A stretch of 64,000 bases of DNA from Isoptericola dokdonensis DS-3 (GCF_001636295.1 NZ_CP014209.1:2170001-2234000), one strand, 5' to 3'. Shown: positions 45,015 to 53,329, counted from the stretch's first letter. Notes: generated by a model not told the origin, from the sequence alone. Made by a program: numbers and translations.

Positions 45015-45978
45015 CGTCGGCCGCCCGCGACGCCTCCCACCACAGGGCGGCGCCGACGACGGCTGCCCCGGCGACGGCGAGCAGCACCGGCCCGACGACG
45101 GCGGCGGCGTCCGGCGGACCCTGCAGCCCGCCGTCGACGTCCTGCCACGGCCACAGCGCCCGCAGCGAGCCGATCATGAGTCCGGCGAGCACCGCCATCG
45201 TGGCCTGCCGGCGGTGCTCCAGCAGCCAGTGCAGCAGCTTGACGAAGCTGCCCAGGCCGACGGCGGCGCCCAGCAGGAACGCCCCGACGAACGCGAGGTC
45301 GCGCTCCGAGAGCGCCTCCTGCACCGGCACGTACAGGCCCATGACCACCAGCAGGAACGAGCCCGAGATGCCGGGCAGCACCAGCGCGTTGATGGCGATG
45401 GCCGCGCCCAGCACGACGTACCACAGGGACGGGTCGGCCACCTCGGCGGGCGGCAGCCCGCTCAGCAGGAAGGCGGCCACCGCGCCGCCGACGAGAAGTG
45501 CCGCGTCGCGGCCACGGAACCGCCACGGCATCATCCGCAGCGGCACCAGCACCGACACGGCGATCATCCCGAAGAAGATCGAGCGCATCATCACCGGCTG
45601 CGACTCCAGGAGCGGGGCGATGACGCTGAGGGACACCAGCAGCACCGTCACCATGCCGAGGGCGACCGGGGCGAGGAACCTCCAGTCCACGTCGCGCAGC
45701 ACCTGCCGTGCGGGCCGCAGGCCGCGACCCTGCGCCACGCCCTGCACCAGCTCGCGCAGCGCGTGCACGACCTGGCTCGCGGCCTCCAGCAGCCGGTCGT
45801 ACAGACCCACCACGAGCGCGACGGTGCCGCCCGAGATCCCCGGCACGGACTCCGCCATGCCGACGAACCCGCCCCGGACCGCCAGGCCGGGCGCCGCGGT
45901 CCACGACGTCCCCGACGGCGGTGCGGCATGGCGCCGGACGGCACCGGTGTGGGTCGTCACGACGCTCTCGTTGCTCAT
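45007..45978 (-). CDS. DUF368 membrane protein
   Basis: This 323-residue polytopic membrane protein of the DUF368 family carries the twin signature GFVGMAESVPGISGGTVALVVGLYDRLLEAA and INALVLPGISGSFLLVVMGLY. The two inverted PGISG-containing halves imply a dual-topology transporter-like fold. I count about eight hydrophobic helices. Recent work on this family has linked it to lipid-carrier (undecaprenyl-phosphate) recycling; the assignment here is by family only. It starts at ATG 45978 with a TAGGCT -10 seven bases upstream. The TrmH gene overlaps its end. Confidence 0.88.
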   Translation of the reverse strand: MSNESVVTTHTGAVRRHAAPPSGTSWTAAPGLAVRGGFVGMAESVPGISGGTVALVVGLYDRLLEAASQVVHALRELVQGVAQGRGLRPARQVLRDVDWRFLAPVALGMVTVLLVSLSVIAPLLESQPVMMRSIFFGMIAVSVLVPLRMMPWRFRGRDAALLVGGAVAAFLLSGLPPAEVADPSLWYVVLGAAIAINALVLPGISGSFLLVVMGLYVPVQEALSERDLAFVGAFLLGAAVGLGSFVKLLHWLLEHRRQATMAVLAGLMIGSLRALWPWQDVDGGLQGPPDAAAVVGPVLLAVAGAAVVGAALWWEASRAADDV

Positions 45979-45985
45979 TCGCGGA

Positions 45986-45991
45986 AGCCTA
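45986..45991 (-). promoter_or_regulatory. -10 element of a leaderless DUF368-trmH promoter
   Basis: TAGGCT on the minus strand lies seven bases before the ATG at 45978. Confidence 0.5.
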
Positions 45992-46062
45992 CGGGCCCTC
46001 GCGCGGCGGCACGCCGGTGCCCCGTGGAGGAACCGTGGACGTCGTCGTCGCGACCTGCGGGC

Positions 46063-46068
46063 TACCGT
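46063..46068 (+). promoter_or_regulatory. -10 element of a leaderless HAD-hydrolase promoter
   Basis: TACCGT lies six bases before the ATG at 46075, and no Shine-Dalgarno is present. Confidence 0.5.
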
Positions 46069-46074
46069 GGGCCC

Positions 46075-46851
46075 ATGACCGGACGGACGATCGACTGCTG
46101 GCTGACGGACATGGACGGCGTGCTCGTCCACGAGGGGCAGGCGATCCCGGGAGCGCCCGAGTTCATCGCCGCTCTGCGCCGCGAGGGGCGGCCGTTCCTC
46201 GTGCTGACGAACAACTCCATCTTCACCGGCCGCGACCTGGCCGCGCGCCTCGCCCGGTCCGGCATCGACGTCCCCGAGGAGTCGATCTGGACCTCCGCCA
46301 TGGCGACCGCGACGTTCCTCGCCGACCAGGTGCCCGGCGGCTCCGCCTACGCCATCGGCGAGGCCGGCCTCACCACCGCGCTGCACGAGGCCGGGTACAC
46401 CCTCACCGACACCGGCCCCGACTACGTCGTGCTCGGCGAGACGCGCACGTACTCGTTCGAGGCGATCACCCGGGCCGTGCGTCTCGTCCGCGACGGAGCG
46501 CGGTTCATCGCGACCAACCCCGACACCACCGGCCCGTCGGCCGAGGGGCCCCTGCCCGCCACCGGTGCGGTGGCCGCGATGATCACCGCGGCCACCGGAC
46601 GGCAGCCGTACTACGTCGGCAAGCCCAACCCGATGATGTTCCGCTCCGCCCTCAACCGCATCGACGCGCACTCCGAGGCCACCGCCATGATCGGCGACCG
46701 CATGGACACCGACGTCGTCGCGGGCATCGAGGCCGGGCTGGAGACGTTCCTCGTGCTCACCGGGTCCACCGCCGCGCACGAGGTCGATCGGCACCCGTTC
46801 CGGCCGTCGCACGTCGTCGACTCGATCGCGGACCTCATCGAGCGGGTCTGA
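46075..46851 (+). CDS. HAD-IIA family hydrolase (NagD-like)
   Basis: This 258-residue sugar- or nucleotide-phosphatase-like HAD protein has motif I WLTDMDGVLVHEG, motif II LVLTNNSIFTGRDLA, the cap domain from about 85 to 180, motif III VGKPNPMMF and motif IV MIGDRMDTDVVAGIEAG. The order and C2a cap are those of NagD/PLP-phosphatase relatives. The physiological substrate is unknown. The leaderless-type start at ATG 46075 is supported by a TACCGT -10. It is convergent with pyrE, only 4 bp between stops. Confidence 0.9.
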   Translation: MTGRTIDCWLTDMDGVLVHEGQAIPGAPEFIAALRREGRPFLVLTNNSIFTGRDLAARLARSGIDVPEESIWTSAMATATFLADQVPGGSAYAIGEAGLTTALHEAGYTLTDTGPDYVVLGETRTYSFEAITRAVRLVRDGARFIATNPDTTGPSAEGPLPATGAVAAMITAATGRQPYYVGKPNPMMFRSALNRIDAHSEATAMIGDRMDTDVVAGIEAGLETFLVLTGSTAAHEVDRHPFRPSHVVDSIADLIERV

Positions 46852-46855
46852 CGGG

Positions 46856-47431
46856 TCAGGCCAGCGAGAGGTCCGCGAGGTCGTACAGGTAGTGGTACGG
46901 CACGCCCAGGGCCTCGATCTTCTCGCCCGCCCCGGTGGCACGGTCGACGATCGTGGCGCAGGCGAGCACCTCGGCGCCCGCGGCACGCGCCGCCTCGATG
47001 GCGGTGATCGGCGAGCCGCCGGTCGTCGTGGTGTCCTCCAGGACGACGACCTTGCGCCCGGCGATGTCGGGGCCCTCGATCTGACGCTGCATGCCGTGCG
47101 CCTTGGCGGCCTTGCGCACGACGAACGCGTCGAGGTCCTGCCCCCGCGACGCCGCGGCGTGCAGCAGGGCGGTGGCGATCGGGTCGGCGCCGAGGGTCAG
47201 GCCGCCGACGGCGTCGACCTCGGCGGTGCCGAGCCCGGCCTCCTCCAGGTGGTCGAGCAGCACGTGCCCGATGAGCGGCGCGGCCCGGTGGTGCAGGGTG
47301 ACCCGGCGCAGGTCGACGTAGTAGTCGGCCTCCTTGCCGGACGACAGGGTCACCTTGCCGTGCACGACGGCGAGCTCCGCGATGAGGTCACGGAGCTGCT
47401 CGCGGGGGGTCGGGGAGAAGTCGGAGGTCAT
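46856..47431 (-). CDS. pyrE: orotate phosphoribosyltransferase
   Basis: This 191-residue enzyme makes OMP from orotate and PRPP in pyrimidine synthesis. The PRPP-binding motif VVVLEDTTTTGGSPITAIEAA, the start GKVTLSSGKEADYYVDLRRVTL and the flexible-loop lysines VVRKAAKAHGMQRQIEG are all present. It starts at ATG 47431. TAGGCT seven bases upstream suggests a leaderless message, although GGAGG-like bases fall inside the coding start. It stands alone between the HAD gene and the SDR gene. Confidence 0.95.
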   Translation of the reverse strand: MTSDFSPTPREQLRDLIAELAVVHGKVTLSSGKEADYYVDLRRVTLHHRAAPLIGHVLLDHLEEAGLGTAEVDAVGGLTLGADPIATALLHAAASRGQDLDAFVVRKAAKAHGMQRQIEGPDIAGRKVVVLEDTTTTGGSPITAIEAARAAGAEVLACATIVDRATGAGEKIEALGVPYHYLYDLADLSLA

Positions 47432-47438
47432 GCCGCCA

Positions 47439-47444
47439 AGCCTA
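47439..47444 (-). promoter_or_regulatory. -10 element of a leaderless pyrE promoter
   Basis: TAGGCT on the minus strand lies seven bases before the ATG at 47431. Confidence 0.5.
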
Positions 47445-47468
47445 CGGTCACGCCCGGGCCCGCCGCCG

Positions 47469-48239
47469 TCAGCGGTAGTGGCCGATGGCACGCACGACCG
47501 AGCGCGGCAGCACGCGCAGCACGGCCGAGGCCGCCTTGTACCGGGCGGACGGCGTCGAGATGACGATGCCGCGACGCACGTCCGCGAGCGCCGCCGCGAC
47601 GACGAACGGTGCGTCGAGCCAGCCGGCGTCCGGGACGGACGACATGGACAGCCCGGCGCGGTCGTGGAACTCGGTGCGGGTGAACCCGGGGCACAGCACG
47701 GTGGCGGTGACGCCGGTGCCGGCGAGCTCGACGGCGAGGCCCTCGGTGAAGGACCGCACGTACGCCTTCGCGGCGGCGTAGGTGCCACCCGCGGTGAGGG
47801 CCGCGACGGACGCGACGTTGAGGACGGCGCCGCGCCCCCGGGCGGTCATCTGCGTGACGGCGGCGTGGCTCAGCTCCACTACGGCGCGCACCATGACGTC
47901 CACGGCGCGCAGCTCGACCTCGAGGTCGCCGTCGACGAAGTGCTGGGCGGTGGCGAAGCCGGCGTTGTTGACGAGCAGGCCGACGGGTCGGGCGTCGTCG
48001 GGCCCGGCACCGGTGACGGCGAGCCGGGCGGCGACCCGGGCGACGTCGTCGGGCACGGAGAGGTCGGCGGGCAGCACCTCGACCCGCACGCCGGCGGCCG
48101 CGCGGACCTGCGCGGCGACCTGCTCCAGCCGGGCGGCGTCGCGGGCGACCAGCACGAGGTCGTGCCGGGCGGTCGCGAGCTGCCAGGCGAACTCCAGTCC
48201 GAGGCCGGCGGTGGCGCCGGTGACGAGCGCGGTTCCCAT
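47469..48239 (-). CDS. short-chain dehydrogenase/reductase (classical SDR)
   Basis: This 256-residue Rossmann oxidoreductase has the dinucleotide loop ALVTGATAGLGLEFA, VLVARD marking NADP preference, LLVNNAGFA, the catalytic serine in VLNVASVAALT and Tyr-x3-Lys in GTYAAAKAYV. The C-terminal RRGIVISTPSARYKAASAVLRVLPR is like DltE/short-chain acyl reductases. The substrate is unknown. It is divergent from xth with only 30 bp between the start codons. Each gene has a -10-like element at leaderless spacing in that gap. Confidence 0.9.
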   Translation of the reverse strand: MGTALVTGATAGLGLEFAWQLATARHDLVLVARDAARLEQVAAQVRAAAGVRVEVLPADLSVPDDVARVAARLAVTGAGPDDARPVGLLVNNAGFATAQHFVDGDLEVELRAVDVMVRAVVELSHAAVTQMTARGRGAVLNVASVAALTAGGTYAAAKAYVRSFTEGLAVELAGTGVTATVLCPGFTRTEFHDRAGLSMSSVPDAGWLDAPFVVAAALADVRRGIVISTPSARYKAASAVLRVLPRSVVRAIGHYR

Positions 48240-48245
48240 GTCGGC

Positions 48246-48263
48246 ACTCTAGAGCCCTAGGGT
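48246..48263. promoter_or_regulatory. back-to-back leaderless -10 elements for the SDR and xth genes
   Basis: On the minus strand TAGAGT (48251-48246) lies six bases before the SDR ATG. On the plus strand TAGGGT (48258-48263) lies six bases before the xth GTG. The -35 regions must lie within each other's coding or -10 sequence, so the promoters probably compete. Confidence 0.55.
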
Positions 48264-48269
48264 GCGCCT

Positions 48270-49085
48270 GTGCGCATCGCGACCTGGAACGTGAACTCCG
48301 TCCGCACCCGTCTGCCCCGGGTGCTGGCCTTCCTGGAACGCTCCGGCACGGACGTGCTGGCGATCCAGGAGACCAAGTGCCGGGCCGACCAGTTCCCGAC
48401 GGAGGCGTTCGCCGCCGCGGGGTACGAGGTGGCGGTGACGGGGTACCACCAGTGGAACGGGGTGGCGGTGGTGTCCCGGGTGGGGCTGGAGGACGTGGAG
48501 ACGTCCTTCGGCGGCCAGCCGCTGTTCGGCAAGGAGGGCGTGGACCCGGCGCTGGAGGCGCGGGCGCTGGGGGCGACGTGCGGCGGCGTGCGCGTGTGGT
48601 CGCTGTACGTGCCGCACGGCCGCACCCTGACGGACCCGCACTACGCGTACAAGCTCGAGTGGCTGGCGGCGCTGCGGGCCCGGGCGCAGGAGTGGGTGGC
48701 GGCGGAGCCGGACCTGCCGCTGGGGCTGCTGGGCGACTGGAACGTGATCCCGCGCGACACGGACGTGTGGGACGTGTCCGCGTTCGAGGGGCACACGCAC
48801 GTGTCGGCCCCGGAGCGGGAGGCGTTCGAGGCGTTCGCCGCGTCCGGGTTCACGGAGGTCACCCGCGAGCACCTGCCGGCGGAGCGCACGTACACCTACT
48901 GGGACTACCAGCAGCTCGCGTTCCCCCGCGACAAGGGGCTGCGGATCGACTTCGCGTACGCGTCGAAGGCGCTCGCGGCCCGGGTCACGGGGGTGACGAT
49001 CGACCGCGACGAGCGCCGCGGCAAGGGGGCGAGCGACCACGTGCCGGTGGTGCTCGACGTGGCGGCGGGGCCGGGTCCCCGGTAG
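48270..49085 (+). CDS. xth: exodeoxyribonuclease III
   Basis: This 271-residue Mg-dependent AP endonuclease/3' exonuclease of base-excision repair has the motifs MRIATWNVNSVRTRL, LAIQETKC (metal-binding Glu), YVPHGR, LLGDWNVIP (Asp/Asn pair) and the terminal KGASDHVPVVLDV (catalytic His). RIDFAYASKAL is the C-terminal DNA-binding part. The start is GTG 48270 with a leaderless-type -10 element. It is followed 25 bp after its stop by the septum-formation-like gene, which has its own promoter element. Confidence 0.95.
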   Translation: MRIATWNVNSVRTRLPRVLAFLERSGTDVLAIQETKCRADQFPTEAFAAAGYEVAVTGYHQWNGVAVVSRVGLEDVETSFGGQPLFGKEGVDPALEARALGATCGGVRVWSLYVPHGRTLTDPHYAYKLEWLAALRARAQEWVAAEPDLPLGLLGDWNVIPRDTDVWDVSAFEGHTHVSAPEREAFEAFAASGFTEVTREHLPAERTYTYWDYQQLAFPRDKGLRIDFAYASKALAARVTGVTIDRDERRGKGASDHVPVVLDVAAGPGPR

Positions 49086-49098
49086 CGGTCCGCCCGGA

Positions 49099-49104
49099 TA
49101 GGTT
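49099..49104 (+). promoter_or_regulatory. -10 element of a leaderless promoter
   Basis: TAGGTT lies six bases before the ATG at 49111, with no ribosome-binding site between. Confidence 0.5.
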
Positions 49105-49110
49105 GTGGCC

Positions 49111-49809
49111 ATGACCGAGCGCCCCGACGAGCCGAGCTTCGCCTCCCCGGGTCCGGCGGTCCCGGCCGGGACCGGCCCCGTTCCCGCACCGATCACGGGC
49201 GGCCCGGACGGCGCCCGCGTCGTGCCCGACGTCGTCGCGCACCCGGACCCGGCGGTGCACGGCGGCCGCTGGGGCGCGCCAGGTGGTCCGACGGCGGCGG
49301 AGCGGGCGGCTGCCCGACGGCGGGCCCGCTGGTGGGTCGCGGGGGTGCTGACCGCCGTGGTGCTGGTCGTGGGGGTCGCCGCGGGGGTCTCGTGGCTGGT
49401 GTCGAGCGCCCGCGAGCGGGCCTGGGAGCCCGTGTCCGCCGACGTGACCGCGCCGGCACGGGTCAACGCGGTGCAGCTGGTCCTCGGGTCGTGCCTGGCG
49501 ACGGTGCCGGAGTCGTCCCCGGTCACGACGGTCGACGTGGTGCCGTGCGACGACGAGCACCGTGCGCAGGTGGTGGGCCGCACGGACTCGGCCCCCGAGG
49601 CCGTGTGGCCGGGCGAGGACGTCCTGGCTCGCACGGCGGCACGGTCGTGCACGGCCGACCTGCTGGGGCCGCAGGCACGGGGAACCGTCCCGGCGGACCT
49701 GACGTTCTCGGTGTGGACGCCGACGGCGGAGTCGTGGGCGGACGGGGACCGGGCGGGACTGTGCCTCGCGACGTCCGCGACGCCGTTGCCGGGCGACCTG
49801 CTCGAGTGA
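49111..49809 (+). CDS. single-pass membrane protein with septum-formation-like domain
   Basis: This 232-residue protein has a Pro/Gly-rich cytosolic N-terminus (about 1-70), one membrane helix (WWVAGVLTAVVLVVGVAAGVSW, about 71-92) and an extracellular domain. That domain has four cysteines in GSCLATVP, VPCDDEHRAQVVG, RSCTADL and GLCLATS. The C-x(n)-C-x(2-3)-EH-x(2)-QVVG pattern is the same as in the gene at 33321, so both belong to one family of actinobacterial septum-formation-domain proteins. The function in division is inferred from family naming only. A short GTG-led extension of two codons is possible. Confidence 0.75.
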   Translation: MTERPDEPSFASPGPAVPAGTGPVPAPITGGPDGARVVPDVVAHPDPAVHGGRWGAPGGPTAAERAAARRRARWWVAGVLTAVVLVVGVAAGVSWLVSSARERAWEPVSADVTAPARVNAVQLVLGSCLATVPESSPVTTVDVVPCDDEHRAQVVGRTDSAPEAVWPGEDVLARTAARSCTADLLGPQARGTVPADLTFSVWTPTAESWADGDRAGLCLATSATPLPGDLLE

Positions 49810-50073
49810 TCGGGTGTGACCCGGGCGACATTGGGGGCAGGTCGGGGCCGCGGGCGCCACGCGAGTTGTGAAGGTGCCGCGCTGACCTGCACGGACGGCC
49901 CCCGTCGGCGGACGACCCGGCCGGCGGCGATCCGGCATTCCGGGCAAAACGACCGCCCTTTCGCCCGCGTCCGTCCGCCCGGGACGGACATGCCGGACCT
50001 GCGGCTTTTCGCCCTCCGGACGAGTTCCTTCACATCTTCTCCAGGAAAGCATCCACGACTCGCCGTTATCTGA

Positions 50074-50104
50074 TTGTGACCTCGCGGTCCACGCTGGCTA
50101 GCGT
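50074..50104 (+). promoter_or_regulatory. promoter of the riboswitch-NlpC/P60 transcript
   Basis: TTGTGA (50074-50079) and TAGCGT (50099-50104) with 19 bases between them lie about 35 bp upstream of the aptamer. The rest of the gene-free stretch 49810-50073 shows nothing I can identify. Confidence 0.5.
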
Positions 50105-50140
50105 GCCCGGGTCGCACCGCGTCCCTGCGTGGCGATGCAC

Positions 50141-50314
50141 CGATCCGCAAGCCGAGTGCTGCCGGCGGACGGTCGCCTGACAAACCTTCACGGCAGCAGC
50201 GGGAGAACCACATCCGGGCGACCTCACGGTCGCCCTCGGGGTGAAGCCGTCCCTGGACGGCAGGCCAACACTTCTCGGCCTAATCCGACAGCTCATCTCG
50301 CAGGCTGGAGAGGT
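50141..50314 (+). ncRNA. cyclic di-AMP riboswitch (ydaO-yuaA type)
   Basis: The leader contains the conserved landmarks of the actinobacterial ydaO aptamer in order: CCGCAAGCCGAGTGCTGCCG, GCAGCAGCGGGAGAACCAC, a variable GGGCGACC/GGTCGCCC hairpin, GGGGTGAAGCCGTCCCTGGA, GGCCTAATCCGACAGCTC, TCTCGCAGGC and GGAGAGGTA. This class binds c-di-AMP and usually turns off cell-wall hydrolase and osmolyte-transport genes. The final GGAGAGG (50307-50313) is also the ribosome-binding site of the next gene, six bases before its ATG, so control of translation is plausible. Confidence 0.9.
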
Positions 50315-50319
50315 AGACG

Positions 50320-51171
50320 ATGACCCACGCCCTCACCGGCGCGCGCCCGCACGCCGCCACCGACAGCCATCGCCGTTTTCGCCGTGCAGCGTTCGCGATG
50401 TCGCTGACCGCCGCCCTCGCCGGCGGCACCCTCGTCGCCGGTGCGCAGTCCGCCTCCGCGGCCCCCGCCGGCGCCAACGCCACGAACGTGCAGGCCCTCG
50501 GCGGCACCGTGGTGACCGCCAAGAAGCCCACCCCCCGCGTCTCGATCACGGTCTCCCGCAAGACCGGGACCAAGGGCAAGGCCAAGACGCGCCCCGTCTA
50601 CACCGTCAAGGCCACCCGCGCCGGCGACGGTGTCAAGGGCCGCGCCAAGGTCTTCATCGACGGCAAGAAGGTCGCCGTCAAGAAGCTCAACGCCAACGGC
50701 GTCGCCCGCTTCCGCCCGACGTGGGGCAAGTACGACGTCGGCCGCAACAAGATCCGCATCGTCGCCGACGCCGCAGCCTCCACCGGGCTGGCGGACGTCA
50801 CCAAGCACCGCACCGTGAAGGTCAAGGCCAAGAAGACCTCCGGCGCCAAGGTCGTCTCCGTCGCGCACCGCTACATCGGCTCGCGCTACGTGTACGGCGG
50901 CTCCAGCCCCCGCGGCTTCGACTGCTCCGGCTTCACGTCGTACGTGTACAAGAAGGCGACCGGCAAGAACCTGCCGCGCTCGTCGTCGGCGCAGCGCAGC
51001 GTGGGCCACCGCGTCTCGCGCTCCGCCGCGCGCCCCGGCGACATCGTCTACACGCCGGGCCACGTCGCCATCTACGCCGGCAAGGGCAAGGTCATCGAGG
51101 CCGGCAACCCGCGCACCGGCGTCGTCAAGCGCAGCATGTGGCAGGACAACCCGACGTTCATCCGCGTCTGA
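50320..51171 (+). CDS. secreted NlpC/P60 cell-wall hydrolase
   Basis: The 283-residue exported peptidoglycan endopeptidase has a long signal peptide (about 1-47, ending SASAAPA). A Lys/Arg-rich Ig-like spacer (about 65-170) follows, and then an NlpC/P60 domain. The catalytic cysteine is C202 in RGFDCSGFTSYVY and the histidine is H248 in PGHVAIYAG; the third polar residue lies in VIEAGNPRTG. The very basic spacer may bind anionic wall polymers. Its leader is a c-di-AMP riboswitch, a known arrangement for wall-remodelling enzymes in actinobacteria. A strong hairpin follows. Confidence 0.93.
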   Translation: MTHALTGARPHAATDSHRRFRRAAFAMSLTAALAGGTLVAGAQSASAAPAGANATNVQALGGTVVTAKKPTPRVSITVSRKTGTKGKAKTRPVYTVKATRAGDGVKGRAKVFIDGKKVAVKKLNANGVARFRPTWGKYDVGRNKIRIVADAAASTGLADVTKHRTVKVKAKKTSGAKVVSVAHRYIGSRYVYGGSSPRGFDCSGFTSYVYKKATGKNLPRSSSAQRSVGHRVSRSAARPGDIVYTPGHVAIYAGKGKVIEAGNPRTGVVKRSMWQDNPTFIRV

Positions 51172-51182
51172 CGGCTCCGCCA

Positions 51183-51230
51183 CGAACGGGCGGCAGGCCG
51201 CACCCCCCGGGTGCGCCTGCCGCCCGTTCG
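51183..51230. terminator. hairpin terminator after the NlpC/P60 gene
   Basis: Perfect 15-bp arms CGAACGGGCGGCAGG (51183-51197) and CCTGCCGCCCGTTCG (51216-51230) enclose a further CGCACC/GGTGCG stem. It lies between convergent genes and should act on both strands. Confidence 0.82.
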
Positions 51231-51267
51231 TCGTCGCAGGCTCCGGCGCTCCGGACGCCCCCGGCGG

Positions 51268-53329
51268 TCAGGGCGCGGCGACGTCGCCGACGACGGCGTC
51301 CCCCAGCTTCGCCGGCACGTCGTTGCCGGTCGCGACGTCCCCGTCGAGCACGGCCGCGGCGTCGGCGAGGAAGTACCCGGCCCCGCCGTTGTCACGGGCG
51401 ACGTTGCCCGCGAACAGGAGCGCCCCCCGGTTACCGCCGTCGGTGAACCCGTGGTGCCCGTTGCCCCACGCCACGTTGCCGACCAGGACGTGGGCCACCG
51501 CCGGCGGGTCGTCGCCGCCGCCGAGCGTGAAGCCGCCGCCGTTGCCCTGCCAGCCGGCGATCCCCCACCGGTCGAACCCGTTGCCGTACGACTCGTTGTC
51601 CCGCAGGGTCACCGCACTGCCGAAGTCCCCGAGGTCGACGCCGTCGTCCGCGTTCTCGAAGAACCGGTTCCGCATCACGACGTTCCCCTCCCCCGACCCG
51701 AACTTCACGCCGAGCCCGATCCCGGCGGAGCCGCCCGCCGAGTCGTCGTGGTTGTGGTGGAACGCGCTGTCGCGCACCACGTTGTCTCGGGTGCCCTCGC
51801 CCCTCAGCTCGAGCCCCGAGCGGGTGTTGTCGTGCACGTCCAGGTGCTCGAACACGGAGGCCGCGCAGGACAGGCACACGTACCCGTGGCTCCGGGAGCC
51901 CCGGATCTCCAGGCTGCCGACCGTCCAGTGATCGGCGTCCTGGACGATCGGCCACTCGTCGGCCGGCACCTGCCCGAGGTCGAGCACCGGTAGCTCGTCG
52001 CGGTAGCCGGACAGCACGATCCGGGCGCCCGGTGCCCCGTCGGTCGTGAGTCGCAGGGGCTCGTCCACGACGTACGTGCCGCCGCGCACCGCGACCGTCT
52101 GGCCCGGGCGGACCACCTCGACCGCGTGCGCCACCGTGGCGAACGGCCTGGCCCAGCTGCCGTCCGCGGCGTCCGAGCCGTCGGGCGCGACGTAGAGGTC
52201 CGCGGTCACCACACCGCGCGTCGTCCCGTCCGGCGGGGGTTCCACCGGTTCGGCGGGGCTCGGCGCGACAGGTTCGTGCGAAGGCTCCGACGAGGAGGTC
52301 TCGGGCGGACGGTCGCGGGCGTCCGGCGACGGCGTGCTCGCCACGACGACCGCCGGCGGCCGCTCCGGGGACATCACGACCGTCGTCACCGTCGCCCCGC
52401 CGCCGACCGTGAGGGCGACCGCGGTGACCGCCGCCGCCGGTCGGGCGACGATCGCCTCCCAGCCGTCGCGCACCGGCTCCACCCAGCCCTGCCACCAGCC
52501 GACAGGGGCCCCGGAGGCGACCGGCGGGGACGCGCTCAGCTCCCGCACGGACGTCGAGAGCGCCACCGGCACGGGCAGCAGGCCCAGCGCCGGGACGAGG
52601 CGCTCCGGGGGAACGAGCGCGGCGGACGCGCTCAGGCAGGTGTCACAGCGGCGCACGTGACGGTCCAGGCGCTTGCGCCACAGAGGGGAGGGGGTGCCGT
52701 CCCAGCCCGTGGCGGTGCGGGCGAGGTCGGCACAGCGCGGAGCGGCGTCCAGCGCGGCGACGATCCCGCGGGCGACGTCGAGCTGTCCGCGCATCCGCTG
52801 GACGCGCACGGCGGCGTGGCGGCGGCCGACGTCGAGCGCGCGGGCGAGGTCCGCGCGCCCGAGCTGCCCGCACGCCTCGGCCCACCACAGGCCGAGGACC
52901 GCCTGGTGGGCCGGGTCCAGCCATCGGGCGGCGAGAGCCAGCCCGCGCCGTCCGTCGTCGGCGACGGCACCGGCGGAGGCGATGTCGGCCGGGTCCGGCG
53001 CGTCGTCGGGGATCGCCGCGGTGACGACGGGGTCCTGCGGGACGGCCCGGCGGCGCCGCGCACGGTGGTGGTCCTGCATCTGCCGGTAGGCGACGGCGAC
53101 GACCCAGGACCGGAACCGGTCGGGTTCGCGCAGGGACCCCGAGCGACGTCACGACCCGCAGCATGGTCTCCTGGACGACGTCCTCGACGTCGGCGCGGCA
53201 GGTGCCGTCGTCGCCCATGGCACGCGCGACGACGCCGTGCACCAACGACAGATGGCTGCCCAGGAGCTCGTCCAGGGCTGCACGGTCACCGTCCTGCGCC
53301 CGGACCACCAGCTCGGTCGTCCCGTCCAT
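51268..53329 (-). CDS. ECF sigma factor fused to a membrane-anchored extracellular beta-helix domain (frameshifted as given)
   Basis: Two adjacent frames make one protein of about 685 residues once a single base is removed from the C-tract at 53137-53140. From ATG 53329 (after GGAGGAGGG), sigma region 2 runs DELLGSHLSLVHGVVAR, DVEDVVQETMLRVVTSLG and, across the shift, LREPDRFRSWVVAVAYRQMQ. Region 4 is WLDPAHQAVLGLWWAE with ADLARALDVGRRHAAVRVQRM. HVRRCDTC is a possible zinc-binding anti-sigma-like segment. A membrane helix (AAAVTAVALTVGGGATVTTVV), a Pro/Glu/Ser linker and a right-handed beta-helix (YVAPDGSDAADGSWARPFATV and about eight Asn/Gly-rich coils) follow. It would sense pectin outside and drive transcription inside. 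A one-component ECF architecture with carbohydrate-active C-termini is known in actinobacteria. Confidence 0.8.
53137..53140 (-). other. single-base frameshift site in the sigma-beta-helix gene
   Basis: The sigma region 2 frame from 53329 runs into an unrelated Arg/Pro-rich frame after this CCCC tract (GGGG in the coding strand). Reading three instead of four G residues restores LGSLREPDRFRSWVVAVAY and joins the two halves. A sequencing or assembly error, a true mutation or a slippery-tract switch cannot be told apart here. Confidence 0.75.

Noticed and set aside
53137..53140. Programmed ribosomal frameshift
   Set aside because: A four-G tract without a recognisable slippery heptamer or a downstream stimulatory structure is weak evidence. 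Sequencing error or mutation is equally or more likely.
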